From contig VSDK01003911.1 in the NCBI GenBank assembly GCA_009767595.1, positions 1 through 64,000 of the forward strand: a stretch of DNA of 64,000 bases, given 5' to 3'. Source of the stretch: Symbiodinium kawagutii. Taxonomy: Eukaryota; Sar; Dinophyceae; Suessiales; Symbiodiniaceae. The position numbers and the translations under genes are program-made. Shown here piece after piece: positions 25,174-37,400 of this stretch; within the stretch, counting starts at the first letter, position 1; every line of letters starts with the position of its first letter. The notes beneath the pieces are model-generated. The model had not been told where the DNA came from and made no database searches. It saw nothing but the letters and a program-made list of their open reading frames with translations.

Positions 25174-25252
<79 letters not shown>
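25161..25252. repeat. GAT trinucleotide microsatellite
   Basis: About 30 GAT units, followed by looser GATGATGAACAT units to about 25316. Poly-His and poly-Met frames here are repeat artefacts. Confidence 0.95.
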
Positions 25253-25254
<2 letters not shown>

Positions 25255-25367
25255 CGTGATGATGAACATGATGATGGACATGATGATGAACATCATGATG
25301 AACATGATGATGAACCATGATGGTTCCCGTCCTCGTTGACGTCACGGGCAAAGGGTGGGAATTGCTT

Positions 25368-25792
25368 GTAACGTTACGCGCAAACCCCCCCTTTCGCCCA
25401 CAGGGCGAACTGGGGTGTTTGCACGTAAAGGTTTATGGTTTATAGTTTTAGGGTTTTAGGATTTATGGTTTTAGGGTTTTAGGGTTTATGGTTTTAGGGT
25501 TTATCATTTTTCTCCAAATTTTTGAGGGTTTTAAGGTTTACGGTTTAGGCTTTTGGGGTTTATGGTTTAGGGTTTTAGGGTTTTAGGGTTTATGGTTTTA
25601 GGGTTTTAGGGTTTTAGGGTTGTATGTTTCCAGAATGCAAGCACAACACAGGTCAAGGACCTGCGCGATCCGTCCAGATACGCTTGATTTCGCACATGTG
25701 CATTTTGTACTGTAAAAACCAATGTTTTTTGACGTTCCCAGACGCTCCCGACAGAGGCGCGGGCAAACGGAGGTGTTTGCCCGTAACGTTAC
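25368..25792. repeat. Telomere-like TTTTAGGG block with inverted flanks
   Basis: The interior (about 25424-25620) is made of TTTTAGGG, TTTAGGG and TTTATGG units. Both edges carry GTAACGTTAC (25368-25377 and 25783-25792). Each is joined to a GTTTGC hairpin: CGCAAACCCC...GGGGTGTTTGC on the left, GGGCAAAC...GTTTGCCC on the right. The edges are therefore inverted relative to each other. TTTAGGG-type telomeres are known in dinoflagellates; an internal block bounded this way looks like an inserted or healed unit. Confidence 0.75.
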
Positions 25793-26582
25793 CATATGTT
25801 AATATATATGTTACCACGTATATCACCTATATTTCGCTTCGGTTTTATTTCGGCGCACGCGGGGATGAAAGGTGTGTGGAAGCAGCGCATTTCTGGGGTC
25901 CTGTCAGCCAGAACCATGTATATATCATGTTGGGGTTCCAGCTGCATCAAACATTGGGAAACCAAGTTTGTGTTTGACAAGCGCTTGAATCTGTAGACTT
26001 CTATCTAATCGATTAACCACCAGTGACGAGAGGTTGGATTGGTCTCTGTTTATCAACCACACCGCCGACAATTTTCATGGCCAATCCTTTGCCCCCGATC
26101 ATTCGATTTTTTTGCAATGATTTTCAGGGTTCCATGCCCATGTCTTTTTAATTTGCCCACTACCATTCACAGCTCCGAAACTTTATTGGAACTAACCATT
26201 AGTTGAAGAACCACTAACCTTTAATGCCCACCATTGTTTACCATTCCAGAAGTTCTGTTAGTAACCATCATGATTCAACCACTTTGATGTATTGTTTCTC
26301 AAGCATTTCAACCATTGTTACTCAAACATTTTTAGCCAACCTCAAGCAACCCAGCCACTGGAAGGGGTGCCAGACCTTGTCCGACCTTGAGGTTTCTGAG
26401 GCCGGTGACTCACCTGCAGAAAAATCCATGCAGCAACAATGGTAGGTTAACAGGTGCCCGGCACCTGGGGTAAAGTTTCCAGGATAAGAAAGTTTGAGGA
26501 AGATGATGTTGAAAGATGTTCACAACCATTCGTAATGATGAGCAATAGGGGCTAATAACCAACAACAATGGTTAAACAACCA

Positions 26583-26684
26583 CTGGTTGTTGGTTTGAAA
26601 CAATTTCGATATTCCCTAATGATTATGAACAGCTATGGTTGGTGGACTAACATTTTTCATAGGGGTGGTTCAACCACCAACCAG
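26583..26684. mobile_element. Short inverted-repeat element, family C
   Basis: Left end CTGGTTGTTGGTTTGAAA; right end GGTTCAACCACCAACCAG. Confidence 0.8.
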
Positions 26685-28795
26685 TTGAATGATGTTCACA
26701 TTTTTTTGGGTTGAGTAAATGATGTTGGCAATCTATTTTTTTGGGGCGGAGTGCATGGCAAATTCGTACGGTTACCACATATGGACATATGGTTGTGTAA
26801 GCTTTTGAACAAGAATACCGGCTTATCGAGTCCAACGGTTTGCCTACAGGTATGGCACATGTTTACCCCTGGGAGGCCCTATAGTTTTTTCGCATATATT
26901 TACCCTTCAGTTTTTTCACATACGTTTTTTTTCCTACTCTATATATATATAGATATAGATGTGCTATTAGATACATCTGTGTGCGATCTGTGTGCGTTTG
27001 ACCTTGTTCCATTTGCATTTGATTGCTCCACCGTTCTGCTAATTTTGAATCCTGAGCCCAAAGTAGCCCCAAAAGCTCGAGTGGATTTGAAAAACTTGCC
27101 AATCGATCAGCCACACGCCACGCTGCCCATGTACATCTTCCACTGGCTTGCCCCAGTGATCAGCGGCCCAGGAATGGTTCGTTTGCCCCATGACTTCTGC
27201 TGTGCCCAGTGGTGGGCAGAGCGAAATCCCTGAAGGCACTGTTGTTTACCTTCTTGGTTGGTCATGGTGGCGAAGCATAGCATGATGGGGTGATGCTTGG
27301 TGCCTGGTAGGGTGGAATGGCGTGTTTGGTCATGGATCATCATGGGCCATGCTGCTTGGTTGGGCGGTTGAAAAGTGTTATGAATGGTGTGATCATGGCT
27401 ACGAGCAAAATCATAGGGTTGTCTAGACAAATTCCTCGTTGTCTTCAGAAGCAAGTGTTGCAAAAGACACTTCTCGGACATGGCATGTTTCAGAACCTTT
27501 TGTCCTTTTGTGGTTTGCCAGCTTGGCTCTGGCAATTTTTTTGGAGATGACCTCTTGCGCGAACCTCTGGGACCTCATAGCTTTGTGATGCTTGCGGCTG
27601 CTCACCAATTGATGTCTATGGATTTGGATGTCTTTGGCTCATACGCGATCATGAGCCACGATGTTACCTGCTGTTGGTAATCATTCATTGTCACCCTGGA
27701 TCATTGGTCAATAGTCAACAACTGCAATTACCATGCGCTAGTTTTTGAGGGTGTCAGCTCATCCCACTCTGTCACCAGTGGGTTGGACACTTCAGCATTT
27801 AGGCGTCCTCCCTGGACAACCCAGAAGGATTGCCCAAGTCACCCGCTTGGAAGGAAGAGTTGAAAACAAATCTTGGGTATGGAATGGTTCATCTAAACGA
27901 GGGCATGCATGTGCCGCTTAAGTCATGGCTCTGGACGAATGAAACTGATGCTTCATGCTGGCGAATAGTGTCTGTCAATGCTTGATTCCTAATCTCAACA
28001 CTGCTCAACAAGGCAGCCCAGCACTGGCACACTTCTGCGCGAGGCGTTCAGATGATGTGGGAAGCAGAGCTTGGAGCGCCTTGGAGCTTGGCTCCGCTGG
28101 ACTTGCTGTTGCCGGGGTATCTTCAGATCCCCCAGCTGTGGGCAGAGCCATAACTTTGCTCCTATCAGAGGTAGGTGGTAGGTATCCCATCGGATCATCG
28201 GCAAAGATTGTAGAATCGGACTGCAGCGCTCGAACCAGTGGCTTGATAGCTGGCTAGCGATGCGTCCGTCCAGGAGACCGGTCATGATGGCATGGTGGCC
28301 TTCCAGATATGCCAAGGATCGAAGGATTTATAGGGGATTAGTTCACCCAGTTATTCCATGGTTGTATCAGTCTTATCCAAGTGATCCAGCTTTCCAAGTG
28401 CTGGGTTTCGAAGCTTTGAAGGCTTCAGGGGTGCACTCTGTTCCTCCACGGTCGCAGAGTGCTCCCACTGGCGTATACCTGCGACAAGCATGGTGTAAGA
28501 TGGTCATATCTGGTACTTGGGAAACTATGATTAATGATAGTTTTAACTCTAGAGCTCATTGACCACCAATTATGACCATCATATATAGTTATCCGAGTTC
28601 ACCCTTTAGAACTTAGGTGCGATAGGTTGAATGATATTTATAAACACCCAATCTAACTAGACATAAATCACCTGATAGTTATAAGTTATAACCAACATGC
28701 TACTGCAACATTCACTGGGCACAATCACCAGTTAGAACCAACAAAGTCTAACCAGAGAATTGAGCAATGAATATGCAACCAATAAATTTCAGTCG

Positions 28796-28893
28796 GTGGT
28801 TTGTCAAAATATTAGTCCCCCAATCACCCAAAATTACCCACCTATAGCAATAAACCTGCTATTTTTAGGGTTCCCCATTTTGAGAAACACCCA
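28796..28893. mobile_element. Short inverted-repeat element, family A
   Basis: Left end GGTGGTTTGTCAAAATATTA; right end CCCCATTTTGAGAAACACCC. The core has CACCTATAGCAATAAACC. Confidence 0.75.
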
Positions 28894-29576
28894 GTTGGCA
28901 TCAGTTAGCTCATTTTGTTTCACTGGGTGATAGTAGTTACTAACTACAGGTGTTTAGTATCACTAACTGATACTATCAGGTTAATAATTTTACCTGGTTT
29001 AAACACCCAGTTAGTATCAGTTAGCTAAATTTTGAGAAACACCCAGTTAGTTAGGGCACCCAGTTGGTTAATTTCTGCTTAGATTTTGTTTGTTACCTAC
29101 CACCTACTCTACACCGCTGTGCCTTGCGATTGCATCCAAGGTGGTGATTTCGCACCGCTGTGCCGCGGTGGCAGGGCTCGGATTGCCAAACGGTTGATGA
29201 TCCAATAAAAACATTGCGGATTCTCATCAAGCCATTGGATTTTATAGGGGTTAATGGAGCAATGGAGCATTGGAACCGTTAAGCAAAGGCGTTGTGCCAC
29301 CGCAACTTCTAGATGTAGAATTGGGTTCCTAAAGGTGCAATGGCATTTGAAAGTGCAATTGAGGCGTCTAGATGCAAAGGTTCAGATGTATATAACTGAG
29401 AAATATCTGATACATTTTATTGATTCTCGGTTAGGATTGATAATTGTATCCTTATCACAGTGGCAGTATTCGTGTCATTGTTTGACCATCCCCAAGCTGG
29501 ATATAAGACCTTCCAAAACAACCATGCACAGCAATCTTGGCAATCTTAAGCTAGACACGGGTTTGAATGCTAAGAA

Positions 29577-29674
29577 CTACTTGGTGGTTTTAAAGATTTG
29601 TTATTTACCCCAGCAATCATTAACAAATGGTTGGTTGACTAATATTTTTTGTATGGGCTGAAAACACCAACCAG
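29577..29674. mobile_element. Short inverted-repeat element, family C
   Basis: Left end CTACTTGGTGGTTTTAAAG; right end GGCTGAAAACACCAACCAG, with internal GGTTGGTTGACTAATATT. Confidence 0.75.
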
Positions 29675-29940
29675 TAAGAATGATGATGCCATGAATTGGT
29701 CCCAAACAAATTGTTTGAGACACACTGGGAGCCATGTAGTAGACCTCCCCTGGCTCAGGTGAAAACCTGTCGGTGGAGGAAGCCATGAATTACGTGGGTG
29801 GCTATTGCGTGGTGTTGGATTTAACCGGTGGCAATCTAGGCGCGGCGCACTCGAGCTCCATATGATTGCTATTCAGCTATTCATGACGATGTTCAACCTT
29901 GGCAGGGACGAAATGCTTGTTGGCTTCAATGACTTGCAGC

Positions 29941-30072
29941 CGTCATCAATCATCAATCATCAATCATCAATCGTTACTCATCATCAATCATCAATCGTTA
30001 CTCATCATCAATCATCAATCATCAATCATCAATTATCAATCATTACTCATCATCAATCATCATCAATTATCA
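29941..30072. repeat. ATCATCA low-complexity repeat
   Basis: Irregular repeats of CATCAATCATCA and CGTTACTCATCATCA units. Confidence 0.9.
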
Positions 30073-31419
30073 TCCTTCCCAAATCTACCGATTTGCCTTG
30101 CGCCAATGGGTCAGCTGTGCATCAATGATCAACCACCACTCACGGCCGACATCGCCGCCAGGCTTCGAAACCATGAAGCCCCTGGGGCTGCGAGATGGGA
30201 CGGTTGGTGCCTGGGAAGGAGCGATTTGGAGCTCGTTTTCACCGGTGGGTTTCAGGGATCGGTGCGCCAGGACAGCTTAGAGGAGTGGCCACTAAGCGAA
30301 TGCTTTTTACAATGATTTCCCAGGCCATATTGACATATTTGGGTAATTATGGGTCAATATTAACCAACAATAATGGCCGGGATACATCTATTAGTGATGT
30401 TGATGGCTGATAGCTGGGTTGGGCCGTTGCTGAATAACTGGTTATTGCCATGGCTCCCAAGACAAGGGTACCAAAGCCACCACATCGATCACATGCGTAA
30501 GCAAACCCATGGGGGGGTTTCCCAAGCCGGCGGGAAGCAAGGCTGAGAGCATGTCCCATGCATGGCTGCTTGCGCTCAACATAGCGAAGCAACATGACTT
30601 CGCGTATAATTCAGCTGAAACTGTGGTGGCAAGTTACATCAAGTTACGCTATAGTTAAGCTGGCATGTATGCAGGGGCTGGCGCAAGTGGCAAGTGATCG
30701 GTCAAGCTTGTTGCACAGCTTGATGCGACATCCGGAACTGCACAGCTCGGCTCACAAGGCATGGCATGTCCTGGACACGCAACAAGTGCCAAAGTTCCTT
30801 CAAGCCGGCCAGGGGCTCAGTGAACCCAGTGATTACAACGGATGGTAAGCAGCAACGGTTGACTCATGGGGGCAACCCTGATTGGAGCAACATGGGGCAA
30901 CGCTACCAAGGCCTGGTGTTGACCAACAAGAAGGGTAGGGCAAGGGTCATGGATCGCATTGTTTAGGCAAGAACTGCTTATGGGCTTGGGACTGCGGCCA
31001 AATCGTGGCATGTTTCGGGGTATGGTAGAAGTCCGAAAACAAGGAGCCCCCAAATATCCCCAAATCATGTCCCGAAACAGATCTCATGATTCATGAATGA
31101 TGTCATGATGGTGATCGATTCTGGTGGATAAGTACAGAGCTGCATGCCCATCTCGACGACCCTGGCTGAAAAACCGCCAGGTAGCAGCTGGATGGATGCA
31201 AGTATTCCCATAAACGCATGGATCATCACTTGTGATACTTTTGAACCCCTGGGCTACTCAATAGTATGTTGTTTCTTGATTGCGTCATCGCTCACGCTTC
31301 CCACCTGTTTTTTGCTGCTGATTTTAGTGCAGCGCTGCCTGTTGCCGTGGCTCAAGCGAGTGAGACAGTACGTCCTAGCGATCAACACTTGTGCTTTCCT
31401 GACCTTCTAAGCTGCAGCC

Positions 31420-31489
31420 ATGGGGTGCCCTGGTGGCAGTTCGGGGCTGTTCCGTGCCGTTCCTGTCGTGGGCCTCGCTGTGTGGGCAA
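31420..31489 (+). CDS. ATP-grasp-like gene, possible first exon
   Basis: ATG lies in a GCAGCCATGG context directly after a CTGCAG acceptor that could receive a spliced leader. It reads MGCPGGSSGLFRAVPVVGLA, a mildly hydrophobic N-terminus, and leaves one base at a GT donor, in phase with the next exon. It is chosen on phase only; other first exons are possible. Confidence 0.35.
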
Positions 31490-34400
31490 GTCCACCTGGA
31501 CATGATCAAATGATGGGAAGTTACGCTGGATGGATGGAGAAAGACCCGTGGCACTGTTTCTGTGCCATGGCGGTACCCTTAAGTCAGTAGCGTGTTCCTC
31601 AGCCGCAAAGTCACAGAACTTGACAACGCTTCATACCGCAAAGGCTTTCCCATAAATTCCAGTGATGGCATCGTTCCTGCCCATGAACATCCATTTAACC
31701 AACTTACTCACCAGCTCATTTGCCCATCCACCGGTTCATTCACTCGTTTTTTCTCCAGTCACCAGATTATTCAACAACAAAAATACATTTGCCCACAAGC
31801 GGATTCCCCAGTTCATAGTTGGTGGGTCATCCTATCAACAATGAACATAGCTGTGCATGGGGTTGGGGGCATGCAGGGTACCACCATGGCATCATGGCCA
31901 TAAACACAACGAGCTCATCCTGGTTGCTTCTCCTTGGCAGCACGGCCCGGCACGTTCAGATCCGGAGCATCCACCGCTGAAGTGAAGACCGCCATGGAGG
32001 GCAAGACCCCCGAGGCGTCGTTGTGGTGTCACTGGGGGTGGTGAGTTGATGGTTACCTTGTGCTGAACTGACCTGGCAATGGAAAATCCACCGTTTTTGA
32101 TTTAAAAAATTGGGAAACCAGCTAGAAATGGTGGATTTTCCATTGCCTGGTTAGTTTGCCAGATGATAATTGATAGCTAACTGATGGCTGATTTTATGGT
32201 TGGTGATGGCTAGTTGGTGGCCAATGGTTGGTGGCCAATAGGTGGTGGCCGATAGTTGGTGGCCAATAGTTGGTGATCGGAATGGCCAGCAAATGGTTAG
32301 TCATGGCTGATTTAGTCATAGTGAAGCTGGTGAAGGTTTATGGGGAACCCAGGATGGATTGCTCGAAAGCACTCCATACCACAACATAACTATATAAAGA
32401 TCTTTTGAGATTGATCTCCCATTGCTAGCCAATGCTTTTTGGCGGATATGCAAGAGCATTCTTTTTTGTGCGTGATTTTGGTCAAACGTTTGCATGTTCG
32501 GATCGCTTCATGCAGAGAAGCAGCAGCAGCCAGGAGCCATCAAGACCCTCATGGTGCGATTTTTCTCGGATCATTCATGATTGCCGCAAGAAATCGCAAA
32601 TCGACCATTATCAACCATGCATGGACCATCAAGCTGAACTAACCATAAACCAACCGTTCATATTCATGAGCAAGACATTACTCTTCAAACGAAAGTGATA
32701 TGAGGAACCATTACATAGTCTTGATTTGCTATTTCTGACGGGTATGATTCAATGTTATCACATCATGTATATAGTTATCACCCAGCCATTATTACCCACC
32801 ATGGAACCATCACGAATCATTGAGAAACCAGCATGAGCCAGCTCATAAACCGTCCGTACTCATCATCAACTGGCATTGGCTGGCATTCACCATCATTCTC
32901 ACCATCTTTAGCCATCATTAATCATCATTCCCACCATCCTTAGCCATCCTGAACCACCCTTAACCACCCTTAACCATCACCCTTACCCATTTCCCTGCAC
33001 GTTGCGCGGCGCTCTCAGGAGATTGCTGCAGCGCTCAAGGAGCTGCCAGCCGATCAATTGGCAAAGCTGAAGGCGCAGCGGGTCTGCCAGGGCTGTACGG
33101 CCAAGGTGAAAAAATGATGGTTTCTTTAGGGTTTTTTAGGGTTCTACATGGTTTTTTTTATGGCTTTTTTAATTGTTCTATGTTTTTTTTACATCAGTTT
33201 TATACGGGTTCATATTGTTTTATGTTGGTTTTACATGGTTTTATAATGGTTTTGTATGGCTTATAAGCAGCAAACACTGGTTGATCATAGGGGATGCTAC
33301 CCTGGTTAAAGAACTGCTAATTGGTTGTTTCTCAAGCCATGGGAAATCGTTCATGAAAGGTTGACAGTGGGGAATCTTAGTGGTTGATCATGGTTTTTGA
33401 CAATGGTGGACAATGAATAATGGTAGAGAATAGCTGGGGGTTGGGAGTACCCACAAGCTGTGGTTGGTTTATCCTTGAACAAGGCGTCTAGCTGAAGTTG
33501 TAAGGCCGAGACACTTCAGAAGAATGGTGGTTTATTGTGGTTGGTTTATATAGACAGTTAATATTGGATGATTTGGTTGGGTCCCCTATTTTGAGAAACG
33601 CCCAATTGGTTAGTGAAAGGTTAATGTTAATTAATGAAAGGTTGATTGTGATTTATGATCATGACAAGGGAATGATCATGCTTGATGATCGTTCATGATA
33701 GTGAAATAGTGAAGGATGATGAATCATAGTGGTTGATAATGGCTTGTGATGATGGTTGCTTTGAAAAACACGCTTGATGAATGGTAATGATAGTCAAATG
33801 CTTAGTGGTTACTCATATATTTTGTTGAGAGGGCTTGTGACAGTTCAATGCTTGGGGATCATAGTACCAACACTTGGTGGTTGACCTGGTCGGTTTGAAC
33901 AGTAATGGTTTGCGCATGGACATTGCTTGTTGGTGAATGGCTCGCGCATTGGGACGCAAAGTGGTAACGTGTAGGTGAACATCCCAGCAGCCAGACTAAT
34001 TTGGTCCGGGAGGAAATGTTCACAGCTGCGGTGAAGGATATTGACCCAGAACCGTATAGGAACTAGCGGTCGATTCACTGATGAATAATGACTGACTGAG
34101 GGTAGAGGAATGATTAGCTTATGATTGTGAATGACAATGGCTAGAGATTGATGGTTTGTGATGCCAGAGGGAAAGCAATGAATGCTGGCTGAGGGTGGTT
34201 GATGATAGTGAAGGATGGCTGATGATTCTTGATGATGGCTAATGATGGTTGACAATGTCGAATGTCGATGATTCATTATGTAGTGGTGACCGTTGGTTTG
34301 CAAGGGTTGATTGATTATTGCTAAATGGCCTGGTCTTTGGTGGTTCAGGCTCGGCTGCAACCAGCAATAAAAAATGATGACCCCCCCCCCGCCCCGGCAC

Positions 34401-37400
34401 TAAAGCATTTCAGGCTGGTTGAGTAATGACTTTTTACAACTTATAATCAAGCAATAATGACGGAGACATGCTGGGGTGCTCCACGAGCACCCTTGTAGTG
34501 ATTGTAAACAGTGAGTTGCAACAGTGGCTATTCAGAACTTCAAGTTAGTTGCTGATTCAGAACTTCTGGTTAATATGATACAGATTCATACTGACAGTTG
34601 GATACAGATTCATACTGACAGTTGGATATAATCAGTAACTATCGGTTATATAATTTCTAATCCTCAAGCAAATGTTTTTAGATGATCACACCCAACAAAA
34701 ATAGGTTTATATCAGATTCCGGTTCGGAATTCAACGATGTCTATGTCAGAACCCCTCAGATTCACCGAACCGTTGCGACCGGCACCCAGGAGGCCTGCGT
34801 GATCAAGGCTGGTCCCTGCCCGGGACCCGTGGATTGCAGCCCTCTGACGGTGGTGGCCAAGGACTATAAAGGCGGGACGAAGTCAGGGAGTGCCGTGCGC
34901 AGTCAGGCGCTGCATCGATGTGAAGGATTGGGAAGCCACCAGCGGTTGGTGGTGGGTTTAAAAGTGGTCAGTTCTGATAAGTAGCTTCCAAACATCTCTA
35001 AACAATTGGTAAGTTTTTTTACAACTAAATGAAAATACAGTAAGTAAGGGGAGGCATGGCTGATATATGGTGGACACAATACCCAGTTGAGCTAGTGCTG
35101 CATAAACAAGCAATAGTCAGCGGCGCAACTCCATACCAAGCAGCACCAGCTCAAGCCAATTGATAGTGTCTGAATCCTGACAGCAAGAATCCACCATCGG
35201 TCGATGGTTGGCCTCGTCATTCTTCAGTGTACCAACCATCATGTCCAAACTTGCAGACCTGCATCCAGATTACTATAAGTATACACCGGAGCACTCAACA
35301 TTCGATGCATACCATCTGTTTTAGTATACCAGCTGTTGCATCTACCATCTGCTGTTGATTGGTTTTTAGTATACCATGGATTGGCTGTTGGTAACCATGG
35401 TTATGCCAATGCTGTTAGTTAGTTACCAATATTGATTAGTTTTGAGTATACCATGGTTTTAGTACACCATCACCATGGACAAAACCATTACCTGGTTGTT
35501 AACCACTATAGTTCATTGATAGTTAAACCAACAGTTAACCTTAACAACCAACAATCGTTGATCAACCATCCGCTGTTACCCAGCTGACACCGTTCCCCGC
35601 GGACGCGCGGTGTCCGCGCTCGCGCTCGCTAGGCTTGTTGGAGCAGCCTAAGGAGCCGAGCCTTGGTCCAGCGGCTGGCTGGTCAGATGGGTCAGGCACC
35701 ACTTCTGGTGGTTTCCTCAATGGTTCGTTATGGGATGTATAGGGGAGCCATATGGGGATCCATAGGGGGTTCGAATGGTGAATCATAGGGAAATCCAAGG
35801 GGGGTTCTAGGGTTAAGGATGGTATTAATAGTGGTTTTTTAGGGGATTATAATGGCTAATATTAGGGGCTCATCACCAACAAACTCAGGGTTTAACAACT
35901 ACTATACGGTGGTTTCTCGAGCCATAGGGAACCCCTGAAGTAATCGTTGGAATTTACTAATGTACGTGAGATTAATATGGGATGATCACCGGGGGGATCA
36001 AATTCTGAGGAACTGCCATGTACCAGGGGATTTACAAGCCACGAATTGCCACCAAGAAAGATTTGCAGTCAATGGCTGAACATTGGTTAACTATGTCTCA
36101 AATATTGGTCAGTCGTTGGTTAGATTTTGGATAATCATTGGTGAATCATTCTTATATACATATAAAATATTCGAATGGTTAATTAACGTTGAATCATGAT
36201 TCACTGCCAGCTTATCAATGGTTGGTTAAGCTCGTACTGTGATTATCCGGCCAATGCATCCGGCCAATACTCAGGGATGTGGATAGATGAACAGCTGACA
36301 AATTGCAAATGTGAACAAGGTTGAAATCTCGCTGCCAAAGTTTCCCAAAGCAACAATTCTGGATGCGTTTCAGGCTTGGTGCATGCCTGCCAAAACCCCA
36401 AGGGACAAGCGTCCTTCGCACCCTTCCTTAGTCAGTCACGTTCAGTGGTCCATGGAGCAAGGGAACCATCACTGGGACGTGTCGATCAAGTGTGCCATGG
36501 CGTTGCGCTGAGGAAGTTCAAGGGAGCTCTTTGCCAAATCTTCGTTCGAAGCCAGCCCTACGGTGGATCTGACGCTCAGATGCCAGAGTTGCCATGGGGG
36601 AAGCCCCAGGTTCCTGACCATGGCCGCTGCCAGCCCCAGCACCTGTTAGGCTGGCTCGTGGTTAGCTACGGAGCCAGGGGTATCTAGCCTAGATACCTTT
36701 AAATGATTTTAAACGGGGAGCTAGTGAGCGACCCAGGTTTGTTTCCCACCAAACGGCAATAAGGGATCCACAAAGGAGGCATCTTAAAACATGGAAGATG
36801 CTACCAGGTTCAAAAGCCCATCTCTGATGACCTCTTCCAAACCCACCGCGTGGCTTCGCATGATATGAACAGGCATATTTTTGGCAGCGCTCCCCTGTAC
36901 ATAGATACATGAATGTTTACAGACAGATGCATACACAAGTCCTTGTTTACGGAGTACCACTGTACATTTGCGGCCACGCAATGTCCCAGATGACCAGGGG
37001 TAGTTATTGACATTGCTACTTGCATGGTGGCAGGGCAATCGGGACCATGTTCAGGGGGGCCCGCAAGTAGTGATGGTATCCAATGGTGGGTCTTGAATGG
37101 CTTCAACAGCATCTTGCGGCGGATTTTCTTCTCTTATATACCTTGCGCATCGAGCGCATCGTAAATGCTTTCCAGAGATGATCAGTCCTAGCTTCTCCAA
37201 AAACCCAAAAAACAAACTCGTCCTTTTTTGAGTAAAACATTCTGGAAACCTTTCTTTTTCTCCCGGAAATCCCAATCAATGTGTTTGCTGATGGGCCAGC
37301 GTGGGAATGGCTTGTTGTTCAGGACAAGAGCAACAATGGGCACAGGCATGCCTGCAATGGGAAGCGCTTGTCGTGGGAGGAAACAAACAAACCGTAGTCA

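Larger units (their letters stand above)
20593..31419. other. Intergenic region, no resolved gene
   Basis: This stretch separates the panE stop from the next gene. Possible but unassigned exon-like segments on the plus strand are 21290-21420 (RDRVARREATMPIYPLLEGQ) and 30650-30843 (SLLHSLMRHPELHSSAHKAW), the latter ending at a GTAAGC donor. A region at 23590-23960 is richer in CpG, with long frames on both strands. None joins in phase to a recognised protein. Repeats in it are listed separately. Confidence 0.4.

Noticed and set aside
31336..31352. CCGTGGCTCAAG resembling the 3' part of the dinoflagellate spliced leader
   Set aside because: Only about nine consecutive bases agree; too short to call a relict leader.
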